From the NCBI GenBank assembly GCA_001567105.1, contig LMZR01000045.1:1-64000 (forward strand): DNA of 64,000 nucleotides, in the 5' to 3' direction. Numbering within the stretch: position 1 is the stretch's first letter; every line of letters starts with the position of its first letter. Positions 9,758 through 19,194 of this stretch are shown here, piece after piece. The stretch comes from Chloroflexi bacterium OLB14. GTDB lineage: Bacteria; Chloroflexota; Anaerolineae; Anaerolineales; Villigracilaceae. The notes beneath the pieces are model-generated. The model had not been told where the DNA came from. It worked only from the letters and a program-made list of their open reading frames with translations, and made no database searches. Made by a program: the position numbers and the translations under genes.

Positions 9758-10512
9758 TCTGTGCTTAACCTCGCCGTTGCACCACCATCCACAATCATGG
9801 CTTGCCCCGTCATAAATGATGATTGTTCATGATCTGTCAAAAAATGAATTGCTTGTGCAATTTCCTCAGGCGTGCCAACTTTTCCGCTAACAGTTTTCTT
9901 GGCTAAATTATCTAAACGCTCTTGCATATCACCACTACCAACATGCCCGCGATTTAAACCATCACGCAACATGGGCGTATCCACTGCACCTGGCAAAATT
10001 GCATTGACGCGAATATTATCAGGTGCGAATTCTATTGCCATTGCACGAGTCAATGCCAATAAACCACCTTTCGATGCGGCATACGCGGCGATGTTTGTTG
10101 ACGTTTGCACTGCATGAACAGATGAGACGTTTACAATCGCGCCTCTTTTATTTGACCTGAATAATGGGTGCGCCAATTTGACCGCCAGAAATACCGAACG
10201 CAGATTCGCCGTCATCACGGCATCCCATTCTTCTACTGTTGTTTCAATCAAGGGTTTTGCAATTTGCAAAGCAGCGTTATTGACCAATGCTTCTAAAGAA
10301 ATTGTAAACTTGTTTACTTGCTCAAAAATAAATTCCATATCTTGCGGGCGCGAAATATCAGATTGAATAAATAATCCATTTTTTGGAAAGTCATTTCCAA
10401 ATTCATTTTTATCCACCCCAATCACTCTCCAACCTTTTTCAGTGAAGAGATTAACCGTTGCACGTCCGATGCCACCAGCCGCGCCAGTGATGAGAAGAGT
10501 TTTTGTTGTCAT
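9754..10512 (-). CDS. Short-chain dehydrogenase/reductase
   Basis: Classical SDR, 252 aa. TGAAGGIG (about 8-15) binds NAD(P), LVNNAALQ is the structural NNAG-like motif, NVSSVHA supplies the catalytic Ser, and YAASKGG the Tyr-Lys pair. The C-terminal GQAMIVDGGATA is typical. It oxidises or reduces a hydroxyl, likely of a sugar or its precursor given its neighbours. Four-base overlaps tie it to both the GT-C gene upstream and the small membrane protein downstream. The identity of the substrate cannot be read from the sequence. Confidence 0.88.
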   Translation of the reverse strand: MTTKTLLITGAAGGIGRATVNLFTEKGWRVIGVDKNEFGNDFPKNGLFIQSDISRPQDMEFIFEQVNKFTISLEALVNNAALQIAKPLIETTVEEWDAVMTANLRSVFLAVKLAHPLFRSNKRGAIVNVSSVHAVQTSTNIAAYAASKGGLLALTRAMAIEFAPDNIRVNAILPGAVDTPMLRDGLNRGHVGSGDMQERLDNLAKKTVSGKVGTPEEIAQAIHFLTDHEQSSFMTGQAMIVDGGATARLSTE

Positions 10513-12068
10513 TGATTCAGCCTAAAGATTATACATTTGTTTATCTTTGTTTCAATATGATAATTTGATTTTACAAAATCAAAGATGATTTCCATGCCAT
10601 CATGAATATACATCTTTCGTCGTAACCCTGGGGTATTAAATTGTACTTTTTTCGTTTCTGGATCTAAAGATGGAACTGCGTCTACCTCACGAGCACAATC
10701 TATAATCAACTCAGGGCGTTTGGTAGTCACATCTTCAATATATGAGTTTTCAATCTCTTGTGTCAATGAATCTTTGAGGAATAAAGGGTAGTAGATGTAC
10801 TTCACAGGCGAGGTGCGTTTAGCCATGAAATTTATTGTTGCATCAGAATACCATGTTAAAACTAGATCATCGGGTTGAGTATTGGTTTCAATATAGGTAG
10901 AAAGAGCATCAGTATATTCTGCGTTTTCAGGTATATCTCTCATTAATCTCAGATTTGTTGTAGGCAAAGCCAAGATTAATATAAGGGTTAAGGTTATAGG
11001 CACAAAAAGTTGAATTTTTTGAAACTTAAATCGTTGTGAAAAAGCATTAAAAAATAATTGTGCAAAGGCTGAAAAAAGTATAGTGCAATAAAAAGCAATG
11101 GCTAACGTCCAGCTAATATAATAATGATTAAAATTCCTCCCTGAAAGGTTGCTTAATAAAATTTCAACGGGGAACCAAAGCAATAAGTACAATCCAAGCA
11201 CAGTAATCTGTCTCTGACGAACAAAAGTATATAGTGTTTGAACAGTAAAAACCAGCCAGCCTAACAAAGCAATGCGTGCATACCAAATGACACCACTCTT
11301 AATTAATCCATTAAACAAATAAGCCCCTTCTTTATCTTTCGCAGATGAATATGAAAAATTAAATGTAATAGAAGCATAAATCATTTCATCTACGGTATTC
11401 AGAAAAGAAAAGTAAACAACCCAGATTAAAAGTGAAACCAAAAAACCAGCCAAGATATAGAAAATATTTTTGACAGTTTCTTGCCAGTTCCTCGAAAAAA
11501 GAAAATAAACAGGAATAGCCATCAGCATAGCAATCATTCCGCCTATATTGTTTGCACGGAATGAAAAACTCAAGCCAAACAATGCGCCAATTGCAAAATA
11601 CATCCACAATTTTTTGGGCTGATTTTCAGCTAATACAAAAAGCAATATAGCTATTACATTGAAAAGCAAAGAGTATTCCTCAGTAAAATTCCCATAGCCT
11701 AAAACGCTCTTTAGAGCAAGCCCTGCTATAAAGATTCCTAACAAAGCAGAATCGAGCATCCAATATTTTATGAGCGTACGATATAAAATTAAAAACATTG
11801 CAAAAATAAAAATAAATTCAACCACCCAAACTCCCCAACGTGAGCCATTTCCTAACAATAAACCCAGTGCATTGACATAAAAAATAGCTGGTCCTTTCGA
11901 GTCCCAAAAATCTTGATAAGGAATTTTCCCGTCTAAAATTTGTTGCCCTGCATATAAAAAGAAACCACCATCGCGTGAAGGTCTATCAAACATGGGGTTG
12001 GCGAGGTCTAGCACTAAAAACGTTAATAAAAATAAAAAAATATAAACAAGAATATTCTTTATTTTCAT
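10509..12068 (-). CDS. GT-C (ArnT/PMT-like) membrane glycosyltransferase
   Basis: 519 aa, about ten to twelve hydrophobic helices. The first periplasmic loop has FDRPSRDGGFFLYAGQQILDG followed by PYQDFWDSKGP, the Asp/Glu-rich region that forms the catalytic site in this superfamily. RANNIGGM and a soluble C-terminus with ELIIDCAREVDAVPSLDPE follow. Intact. It sits by ATGA overlaps between the dehydrogenase genes of the operon. It probably transfers one sugar residue from a polyprenyl-phosphate donor at the outer face of the membrane. Confidence 0.85.
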   Translation of the reverse strand: MKIKNILVYIFLFLLTFLVLDLANPMFDRPSRDGGFFLYAGQQILDGKIPYQDFWDSKGPAIFYVNALGLLLGNGSRWGVWVVEFIFIFAMFLILYRTLIKYWMLDSALLGIFIAGLALKSVLGYGNFTEEYSLLFNVIAILLFVLAENQPKKLWMYFAIGALFGLSFSFRANNIGGMIAMLMAIPVYFLFSRNWQETVKNIFYILAGFLVSLLIWVVYFSFLNTVDEMIYASITFNFSYSSAKDKEGAYLFNGLIKSGVIWYARIALLGWLVFTVQTLYTFVRQRQITVLGLYLLLWFPVEILLSNLSGRNFNHYYISWTLAIAFYCTILFSAFAQLFFNAFSQRFKFQKIQLFVPITLTLILILALPTTNLRLMRDIPENAEYTDALSTYIETNTQPDDLVLTWYSDATINFMAKRTSPVKYIYYPLFLKDSLTQEIENSYIEDVTTKRPELIIDCAREVDAVPSLDPETKKVQFNTPGLRRKMYIHDGMEIIFDFVKSNYHIETKINKCIIFRLNQ

Positions 12069-13018
12069 TTCTTATATTCCATCCCCAAGCCTTCTACCAA
12101 ATTCTTAATCGTATTCCAATGCACACGCTCCCACGCGGCAGGGCTTGAATTGGAATTGTGTGGCGCGAGTAAAACATTATCCATTTTTAGTAATGGACTA
12201 TCTTGTGGAAGTGGTTCAAACTCGAAGACATCCAGTGCCGCGCCTCCGATTTGCTTCGAGCTGAGTGCTGAAATCAAATCTTTTTCTTTAACGATGGGTC
12301 CGCGTGCGGTGTTGATTAAAATAGCGTTTGCTTTCATCAAAGCAAACGTATCAACATTCATTAGGTGATGAGATGTCGGGTTAAGATCACAGTTGACGGA
12401 GACAAAATCAGCTTGACCGAGTAAAGAGGCGAGGCCTGTCATCTCAATACCAGTTTCAGAGATGAAAACGTGGTCAATATCAATAATATCTGTGCCTAAA
12501 ACTTTCATCCCAAAGGCTTTAGCACGACGCGTCACAGCCTTGCCGATGTTTCCCAAACCAATCACACCTAAAACACTTTCACTTAAAGTTTTGCCTGAAA
12601 TTTTTTCCCATTTGCCATTTTTCATTTCTTTATCCATCCATGGTGTATTTCTGGCAAAAGCCAGCATGTAACTCAAAACAGTATCGGCGACTGGGGTTGT
12701 AAAAGCATTTGGCGTTCTGCCGAGTTTGACATTGAATTTTTCACACGCTTGCGCGTCAATCGAGTCAACGCCTGTGCCCCATTTTGAAATCACTTTCAAA
12801 CGTGGTGAACAGGCTTGGATAACTTTGGCTGTATATCTATCATCACCACAAATCGTGCCGTCAAATTGACCAGCATATTTCAATAAATCTGCTTCTTCCA
12901 TTCTCTCTTGCACATCTGGCACAATTAAATCAATGCCATATTTGGCAAACTCAGGTTTGAATCTGTCTAAAAATGGAATCATATATGGGGCGGTCATCAA
13001 AATAGTTAACATGTTCAC
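12065..13018 (-). CDS. D-2-hydroxyacid dehydrogenase family protein
   Basis: 317 aa, NAD-dependent dehydrogenase of the phosphoglycerate-dehydrogenase fold. N-terminal substrate domain, then GVIGLGNIGKAVTRRAKAF (about 147-165) for NAD binding; catalytic Arg in NTARGPIV, Glu in DVFEFEPLP, His in LAPHNSNS. All catalytic residues are present. In a glycan locus it could make a keto- or hydroxy-acid precursor, for example of a glycerate or lactyl substituent; ordinary serine-pathway activity is the alternative. Overlaps both neighbours by four bases. Confidence 0.86.
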   Translation of the reverse strand: MNMLTILMTAPYMIPFLDRFKPEFAKYGIDLIVPDVQERMEEADLLKYAGQFDGTICGDDRYTAKVIQACSPRLKVISKWGTGVDSIDAQACEKFNVKLGRTPNAFTTPVADTVLSYMLAFARNTPWMDKEMKNGKWEKISGKTLSESVLGVIGLGNIGKAVTRRAKAFGMKVLGTDIIDIDHVFISETGIEMTGLASLLGQADFVSVNCDLNPTSHHLMNVDTFALMKANAILINTARGPIVKEKDLISALSSKQIGGAALDVFEFEPLPQDSPLLKMDNVLLAPHNSNSSPAAWERVHWNTIKNLVEGLGMEYKK

Positions 13019-15040
13019 TCACAAACTTTCTTTTGAATAAAATCTTGTACTTCAGCAGTTAATGTTTCACGTTTAATAAAATTCAACATAATGTCACAGG
13101 TTTGTAATCTTAAACTTCTATTGATAGCAATCAATTTTAATGTAGAGTTCATTTTCTCAACATTACCTTGTATAGCATAGGCTTGAAAAAATGGCATCCA
13201 TTCTATAGCATCTTCTGGATAATAATCTTTATCCAATGCTTCTTTCAATAAATCTGGAATCATTTCCCATTCGCCACGCTGACGAGCCAAGTCTGCTTTC
13301 TGATAATAATAGCACCAACCATGTTCAGGTTCTGCACCAAAAATAGTAACAGGCACAATAGGCGAATCGCCTTCTGTAATTACACTATCAAGTTTTGAAT
13401 TAGGTGCAATCAAAACTAATCTATCTTCATCATAAGGGTTTATTTCTGGTGAACTTCCATCAACAATTCTCACACAACTATTTTCACTAGATTGAATCAT
13501 CACTAGCACATTACCAAAATCACGTTCCAAGTAATTTCCACGCCGTAGCGGGGTTTCTACACCGCCATTCGTAGTAATTTGATTAATCACATCTGGAGTT
13601 AACACAGCCGCAGGGATTTTTATCTGCACAGGGTTATTATTTTGTTTTTCAGGGAAATAAATCAAATTTGCTGGTCCCCAAATAAAATAATCTTCACTCA
13701 ATGGGTTGTTATAAGATGCAATTAAAGTTGTGCCTTCTTTTATCATTGGCGCACGCCATGAAACCTGCCACCAGAAATTTTGCGTGGCTTCCGTCTGATA
13801 AACATATTGAATGGTATTACCGTAATGCGTTATCACAGCAATTGCAAGAAAAAAACTCAACAATGTTTTTTGTATATTTCGTTGAGGAATATTTTCAAGC
13901 AACAGCGTCAACAACATCACTGCCCCAACAGATGCAATCAATGAATATCTCGAATACTCAGGCAAAGTGACATGGCGGTTAACTAAAATTACGGGGATTA
14001 ATCCACCTACAATGCTGAGTAAACTAACGAGCAATGTTTCTCGCCTCATACTTGACTTGATGTTGGTTTCTGCTTCGGATACCTTTTCTGCACCGCGACG
14101 AATCACAAATAACAAAACAGTTATTGCTAAACATGCAAAAACAAGCGCGGACAACATATCTTTCAAACGCATTGGAAATGCCAGTTGATACATTGGTAAA
14201 TTCCATGCAACCAAAGTAACTGTAAAAAAAATCTTGGATTAAGTAATTAAGCCACCACAAAACAATGATCGGGTTAGAAAATGCTTGTGAAATTTGTATG
14301 CCAATATCAGTTGCCTGACGTTGTGATTCAAAAAAGAACAATCGCCAAATCAAGAATCCTATCGCAATCAATAAGAATGGTAAGCTGGTTTTAATAAATG
14401 ATAAAAACTTTTGTCTAAAACTTTTTGTTTGCACTCTCCAAGTTAATACGAGGATGCATGCAAAACGGAAAACTTCGATACCAATGAAATATTCCATTTG
14501 GCTTAAATATCCCCAACCTGTAAGAATAGAAGCTAGAATAAGTAAAATTTTCTTTGATTTTTCAGTTGTCAAAATTGATTTGACCGTCAATGCAACTGAA
14601 AGCAAAGCAAGGAATAAACCTAAAATATGAGATTGATAGTCAATGGCATTGGGCTGAGAAAGAAAACCTGGATAAATTGTAAAAAGCAAGCCAACTGCTA
14701 GTGCAAAGAAAGTCCGCTTTTCCCATAACATGCGCATTGTCCAAAATAAACAGACCCCGCCGAGTACACGAAATAAAAAAGCAGATAAATGATATGGCAA
14801 TACATTGAACCCAAATAACGAAAACAACGGAATCATGGCATAAGCACGACCAGGGCGGTCAATTGCAAAGATTTCATGAAAGAAACTTGGGTCTTTAACT
14901 TGCATGTCGTACATCAAATACCAATCATCATTGAGATAACCCAAGTCTTTGACGAGTGGTAAATAAGCAATTGCTGAGACAATAAAAATTAAAAGAATCC
15001 CCCACCACAGTGTTTTTGTTTCATCTTTAAGACTTTGCAT
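13015..15040 (-). CDS. Large GT-C-like membrane protein with soluble C-terminal domain, frameshifted
   Basis: About 670 aa after repair. The first loop has YLNDDWYLMYDMQ with the acidic pair expected of GT-C enzymes, followed by IDRPGRAYAMIPLF and many helices. The frame breaks at the A8 run 14224-14231: LIQDFFY should join TVTLVAWNLPMYQLAFP. The last 220 residues are soluble and include GAEPEHGWCYYYQKADLARQ and a helical-repeat-like stretch ending near the stop. I know related open frames only as uncharacterised proteins from surface-glycan loci. Overlaps the D-2-hydroxyacid dehydrogenase by four bases and the cytidylyltransferase by fourteen. Confidence 0.72.
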
Positions 15041-15698
15041 GTCTTTGTCTCATCAACACATCTGCTAATTGAAAATCAGATTCTTCGTCAATATCTACTG
15101 CTTCTAAGCGCGGAATTTCAAACAGTAGTGGCGAATCTCCAATACGGTGTTTTTTTCTTTCTAAATTTTCTCTGGTGAAAATATAAATACATGAATTTTC
15201 TTCATACACAGGAGGTAAATCTTGCGTTTGGATTAATTCTAATGGGTTGTGATTAATCGCTTTGCCATCTTGAAAATATAATCTAGTTTGCCAACGGGTG
15301 ACAGAAAATAGAGAATCATTTTTTGGGTAATTAGCAAATAATAATTTAATTGCATTTGAAATCGTTTCAGGTTTTAGTAATGGATTGGTTGAATGTGTTT
15401 GCAAATAAAAATCTGCTGGCACTACAGATGTATCATGCAACAAAATGTCGTTCATGGGAACATCGTCAGCCAAAAGATGGCTGGGGCGTTGAATCAACTT
15501 CACATCAGGGAAGAGGCGTTGTAAGTCGTCCATGATCGGTTGGGAATCAGTATCCACAACAATAGAATCAATTTCTGGAACTTTAATCAATGTTTCGATG
15601 ATGTGATGAAAAAGTGGTTTGCCCGCAAGCGGACGATAATTTTTGCCAGGCACGCGTTGGCTGTGATGGCGCATTGGCACAAGGGCGACGAGTTTCAT
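15027..15698 (-). CDS. CMP-sugar synthetase (NeuA/acylneuraminate cytidylyltransferase family)
   Basis: 223 aa. The N-terminal VALVPMRHHSQRVPGKNYRP is the CTP-binding loop in which R, S/Q and K contact the nucleotide, and PLAGKPLFHHI follows as in NeuA/KdsB enzymes. DFYLQTHSTNPLLKPETI is the conserved sugar-contact strand. The enzyme should attach CMP to an acidic sugar such as a nonulosonic acid. It is the first of three nucleotidyltransferases of this superfamily here (others at 28209 and 43213). No NeuB lies immediately beside it; the nearest is 12 kb away. Confidence 0.85.
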   Translation of the reverse strand: MKLVALVPMRHHSQRVPGKNYRPLAGKPLFHHIIETLIKVPEIDSIVVDTDSQPIMDDLQRLFPDVKLIQRPSHLLADDVPMNDILLHDTSVVPADFYLQTHSTNPLLKPETISNAIKLLFANYPKNDSLFSVTRWQTRLYFQDGKAINHNPLELIQTQDLPPVYEENSCIYIFTRENLERKKHRIGDSPLLFEIPRLEAVDIDEESDFQLADVLMRQRHAKS

Positions 15699-15712
15699 GT
15701 TTTTATTTTAAC

Positions 15713-16576
15713 TTACAATTTTAAACTCATTTGCCATTGTGAAATATTTTCGCGTTGCATACCTGCTTGTTCAAAAATGAAAGACATTTCTTCAGGAAAA
15801 AGCGCGGGCACATGCCAAATTTTATTTTGAAATTTTTTGAATAAAGTTTTGATGATGACGTTGCTTAAGCCCGCACCACGTGAACGCGCTTTTACTAAGA
15901 CAGACCAAATGACAATATCATTTGCATCAGGATTGCTGATTAAACAATAAGCGTCATTGAGTTTGAAAGCACGCGCTGGTGGTGTGTGTTGCATGATGGT
16001 TGTGCCAGAAAGTTGCCATGGCAAATCTTTGAGTCCGTGATAGGTAACGAGGCGCGCTAATTCACGAATATCAATTTCTTTTAATTCCACTTCGCCGAGG
16101 ACGGCGGAGTGAGCAGACTTGCTTTTGTCGCCGTCTTCGGCGACAAATTGTGGATTTTCAATTTTATATCCAACTAACCTACGAACTTTTTTGAATCCAA
16201 CTTTTTCATATAACTTAACGCCTGCTGTATTTTGTTCGATGACTTCGAGCAACATTTCTTTATCTTGACGTGCTTGCGCTTCTTCAATTAATTTATGCAT
16301 GGTTTGTGACCCCAAGCTTTGATTCCTAGCCTGAGGCAAAATGCCCATTGCCGCCAGACGACACGTCCAACCACGTCGTGCAATTAATGCTATGCCAACT
16401 GGTTCATCATTTTGCATCATCACGCGACTCAGATTTAATTCTATGCTATCGCGTTTGAGCATGGTTAATAATGCTGATTCATTAATGTTAATCGGCACAA
16501 GGTAGCCTTCAAAACTGCGAGTCATTAAGTCTGCTAATTGAGGGATGGTGAAGTTGGAGGCGGGTTGGAGGTTCAT
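15713..16576 (-). CDS. GNAT-family N-acetyltransferase with an inserted hairpin repeat
   Basis: 287 aa. The first half is a GNAT domain: MGILPQARNQSLGSQTMHKL is the acetyl-CoA pyrophosphate loop (R/Q-x-x-G-x-G/S-like), and LLEVIEQNTAGVKLYEKVGFKK the last core strands. The second half (about 175-287) resembles a degenerate second GNAT domain. Between them, residues about 147-163 (AEDGDKSKSAHSAVLGE) are encoded by a GC-rich inverted repeat, an in-frame insertion or linker. Probably acetylates an amino sugar of the glycan, by context only. Confidence 0.8.
   Translation of the reverse strand: MNLQPASNFTIPQLADLMTRSFEGYLVPININESALLTMLKRDSIELNLSRVMMQNDEPVGIALIARRGWTCRLAAMGILPQARNQSLGSQTMHKLIEEAQARQDKEMLLEVIEQNTAGVKLYEKVGFKKVRRLVGYKIENPQFVAEDGDKSKSAHSAVLGEVELKEIDIRELARLVTYHGLKDLPWQLSGTTIMQHTPPARAFKLNDAYCLISNPDANDIVIWSVLVKARSRGAGLSNVIIKTLFKKFQNKIWHVPALFPEEMSFIFEQAGMQRENISQWQMSLKL
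16092..16143. repeat. GC-rich inverted repeat inside the GNAT gene
   Basis: TCGCCGAGGACGGCG (16092-16106) pairs with CGCCGTCTTCGGCGA (16129-16143) at 14 of 15 positions. It keeps the reading frame open. The left arm shares its core with the intergenic hairpin at 9344-9367. Confidence 0.85.
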
Positions 16577-16653
16577 GGGGATTGGTAAATTGTAATTGGA
16601 GGTTAAAGACTGGAGATTAGAGACTGGATAAATTATTTTAGATGGTCTTAATA

Positions 16654-17589
16654 TTATTCCTTATTATACCGAATCCTCTCCACTTCCCTTTCTCGTTCCT
16701 CTTTCTTCTTTCTTCCCCTCGCATAATAAAAAGTTTCTCTCAATTGCGGTGTGACTAAACTCGTCTCACGATGTCCCATTCTGGTGCCGTGAAATTGCAT
16801 GATGCGAAACCAGAAGATGGAGAATAAGTTTTTTAGTAAAACTTTTTCACGCAGGGCGTGGAATAGGTCACTGAAAATGTTTGTGATAGTTAAACGCAGA
16901 AAATCATAGAAATTGAAATTTGCTTCGGGATAAATTTTTCGTAATGCCATGGCTTCACGGCGATAACGGTTGTAAACTCCGCGTGGCGTTTCGTTGTGGA
17001 TGTGGATAATCTCGGCTTCGGCAACATAGGCAATTTTATAAGTCTGCTCTTTTGCCCATTTGCTCCATTCTAAATCTTCAAGCCCTGTTAGCGATTCGTC
17101 GTAGGGATGTTTATCCCATAAACTTTTGCGGATGGCGGCATTGGCGTTATTACAAAAAGCAGTGACTTGATTCAAATTACTTTCATCCGCATACCATTGA
17201 TGCAAAATTTGGCTTTCGGAAAATTTTGCAAAGTCAGGGGCACGTTGCTTGCCATAAGTGAGTGCAATTTTTTCATCTTCAAAAGGTTTGAGCAAAGTCT
17301 CTAACCAATCGGGATAAACAGGATAAACGTGGGCGCTGGCTATCACAATCAACTCATGTTTTGCTTGCTTGATTCCATAATTCAAAGAACGTCCAAAAGT
17401 AAATTCACTAGAAGGGATGTTGACAATTTTTGCGCCAAACGATTCAGCAATAGAAACTGTTGAGTCAGTTGAGCCTGAGTCAACTAAAATAATTTCAACA
17501 TCTTTGATAGTCTGCTGTTTGATGCCTTCGAGCAAACGTCCGAGGTATTTTTCTTCGTTATAAGCGCGGATGATAATAGAGCAATTCAT
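16654..17589 (-). CDS. Family 2 glycosyltransferase
   Basis: Starting at ATG 17587-17589 (MNCSIIIRAYNEEKYL); the longer frame to 17619 would only add repeat-derived residues. VDSGSTDSTVSIAE binds the nucleotide, the metal-binding site is less obvious (IASAHVYP in place of DDD/DXD), and NNANAAIRKSLW, GLEDLEWSKWA and a C-terminal basic helix follow. This arrangement, with FTFGRSLNYGI, is typical of rhamnosyl-transfer-like GT2 proteins; the exact sugar is not known. The extreme C-terminus (GRKKKEERERE) is encoded by a purine-rich tract of the kind repeated elsewhere in the window. About 311 aa. Confidence 0.86.
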   Translation of the reverse strand: MNCSIIIRAYNEEKYLGRLLEGIKQQTIKDVEIILVDSGSTDSTVSIAESFGAKIVNIPSSEFTFGRSLNYGIKQAKHELIVIASAHVYPVYPDWLETLLKPFEDEKIALTYGKQRAPDFAKFSESQILHQWYADESNLNQVTAFCNNANAAIRKSLWDKHPYDESLTGLEDLEWSKWAKEQTYKIAYVAEAEIIHIHNETPRGVYNRYRREAMALRKIYPEANFNFYDFLRLTITNIFSDLFHALREKVLLKNLFSIFWFRIMQFHGTRMGHRETSLVTPQLRETFYYARGRKKKEEREREVERIRYNKE

Positions 17590-17592
17590 GGG

Positions 17593-17656
17593 ATAAGTAT
17601 ACAAGTAGTAAGTATACAAGTAAACAAGTTTGTGACTTGTCTACTTGTATACCTGT
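17593..17656. repeat. Intergenic palindrome, 'GTATACAAGTAAACA' family
   Basis: Direct and inverted copies of GTATACAAGTA and TACTTGTATAC with short spacers fill the gap between the GT2 and sulfotransferase genes. Related elements: 20432-20499 (inside a gene), 50393-50463 and 58336-58385. Confidence 0.8.
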
Positions 17657-18503
17657 TTACCAATTACTATCTTTCTCGTACCCTAACTTTATCAGTAAAT
17701 CTCCAGCAATTTTTTTTGAAAATATCTTTGTGTTCAGCTTTGAAATGTTTTTTCCAGTCACCTGTTTTGCCAGAACGAAAAGTTGGGGACTTAGTCGGGT
17801 TAATAGATGATTCTAAAGAATCAAGAATCAATTGTCGGCTAGTGTGAAGCGGAACTTTATCCAGAAAGTGATTTATGATGCGAGTCAATGTTTCAGCGCG
17901 GTTATTAATCAAATCTTCAAAATGAATTGATAAAACTTCTTTGTGATGCAACCAATCAAGATAGGGATTAAATCTTTCAGCGATGTTTGGAAATTCTATA
18001 TCTGTATCTTGTCTGCCTAAAATGCTAACCTTAAGTCGTTCATCAAAATTTGAAAGTGATTGATAATAAGCGTGATGCACATGTTTTGATTCCATGTCGG
18101 TGACGTAAAAAACATGCGAGACGACTACATCACGTGGATCACGAAAAATAAAATATGGAATAAATTTTGGCGAACAAATTTTTTGAATAGCTTGAGGGCG
18201 AGCAAACAAATGCGCCGAAGCAACATCATTGGCTTGCAAAGAATCAAGCCAAGTCAATGCTTGTTGAGGTTCGCGCTTTTTTCCACTTTCACCTTCATAC
18301 TCAGCATAAAAAGAATGTAAGCGTTTGGCATACGGCGCAACATTTGCAAAGCCAAGCAAAATTTGATCGAGCAAATGTGTGCCACTTTTTGGAAATGAAA
18401 TGCCGAGTAAAATTGGTAAATCGGTTTGTGATTTGAAACGCAGTTTTTGAATCCGCTTTTCGGTTTGATACAGCCATGTGCGAATTTTTGATTTGAATGC
18501 CAT
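17657..18503 (-). CDS. Sulfotransferase, frameshifted at the C-terminus
   Basis: Start at ATG 18501-18503 (MAFKSKIRTWLY); the longer frame runs into a hairpin. ILLGISFPKSGTHLLDQI holds the 5'-phosphosulfate loop, IFRDPRDVVVSHVFY the 3'-phosphate site, and FRSGKTGDWKKHF the C-terminal PAPS-binding loop: all three marks of a PAPS-dependent sulfotransferase are present. Deleting one base in the T8 run 17710-17717 replaces an unrelated tail with KKIAGDLLIKLGYEKDSNW, nearly the same ending as the sulfotransferases at 26324 and 36469. Repaired length about 282 aa. Paralogue of 26324-27176. Confidence 0.88.
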
Positions 18504-18530
18504 GCAAGTATTTAACCACAAATTTAGAAG

Positions 18531-18572
18531 ATGCGGCGCACTACACTTAACAACCTTTTTTGTGCGACGCAT
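18531..18572. promoter_or_regulatory. Inverted repeat between divergent genes
   Basis: ATGCGGCGCAC (18531-18541) and GTGCGACGCAT (18562-18572) pair at 10 of 11 bases across a 20-bp loop, in the gap between the divergent sulfotransferase and acyltransferase genes. On the plus strand it is followed by a T-rich stretch. It could be an operator, a repeat element or a hairpin. Confidence 0.5.
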
Positions 18573-18599
18573 TTTTTCATCATCAGGGTTTTATATTTT

Positions 18600-19193
18600 A
18601 TGAAAAAAACTATCTTCACCACTCCTATTTTAAGTTTTGTTTTGCGTCAAATCAGCAATTTGATTATGTTCCTTTCAGGCTGGCGTGTAAAAGGAAAATT
18701 ACCAAACATCCCAAAATATGTTTTGATCGGCGCGCCTCACACCTCAAATTGGGATTTTGTGCTGTTTCTTGGGGCTATTTTTTATCTGAAAGTGGATGTG
18801 CGTTATATGGGTAAAGCGGAGTTATTTCGTTTTCCTTATGGTTGGTTTTTTTATTATTGCGGCGGCGTGCCAGTGGATAGAAAAAAATCTACAGGTTTGG
18901 TAGAACAGATGATTGAAGCCGCTAACAAAGCCGATAAATTTATTTTGACGATTGCCCCCGAAGGCACACGCCATAAAGTGACTGAATGGAAATCTGGTTT
19001 TCATCGCATTGCCAAAGGTGCAAATATTCCAATTGTGATGGCAAAAGTAGATAGTATAAAGAAGACGTTACATGTTGGTGAAATTTTTCATCCCACCGAA
19101 AATATGGATGCCGATATGGTGCAAATTCAAGAGGCGTTTAAGGGCTTTGTGGGGATTAATCCGAAGAAAAAGTATATTACGTTGGAGAGGTAA
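18600..19193 (+). CDS. PlsC-type 1-acylglycerol-3-phosphate O-acyltransferase family protein
   Basis: Start at ATG 18600 (MKKTIFTTPIL); an upstream ATG lies in the hairpin arm and is less likely. An N-terminal hydrophobic segment (about 8-24) anchors it at the membrane. GAPHTSNWDFVLF contains the catalytic His/Asp (HTSNWD, an HX4D variant), and TIAPEGTRHKV the acyl-acceptor EGTR motif. The short length (197 aa) and HTSNWD variant match a PlsC subgroup often found in envelope loci rather than phospholipid operons. It could acylate a lipid precursor or the glycan. Convergent with the next gene, one base apart. Confidence 0.85.
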   Translation: MKKTIFTTPILSFVLRQISNLIMFLSGWRVKGKLPNIPKYVLIGAPHTSNWDFVLFLGAIFYLKVDVRYMGKAELFRFPYGWFFYYCGGVPVDRKKSTGLVEQMIEAANKADKFILTIAPEGTRHKVTEWKSGFHRIAKGANIPIVMAKVDSIKKTLHVGEIFHPTENMDADMVQIQEAFKGFVGINPKKKYITLER

Positions 19194-19194
19194 T

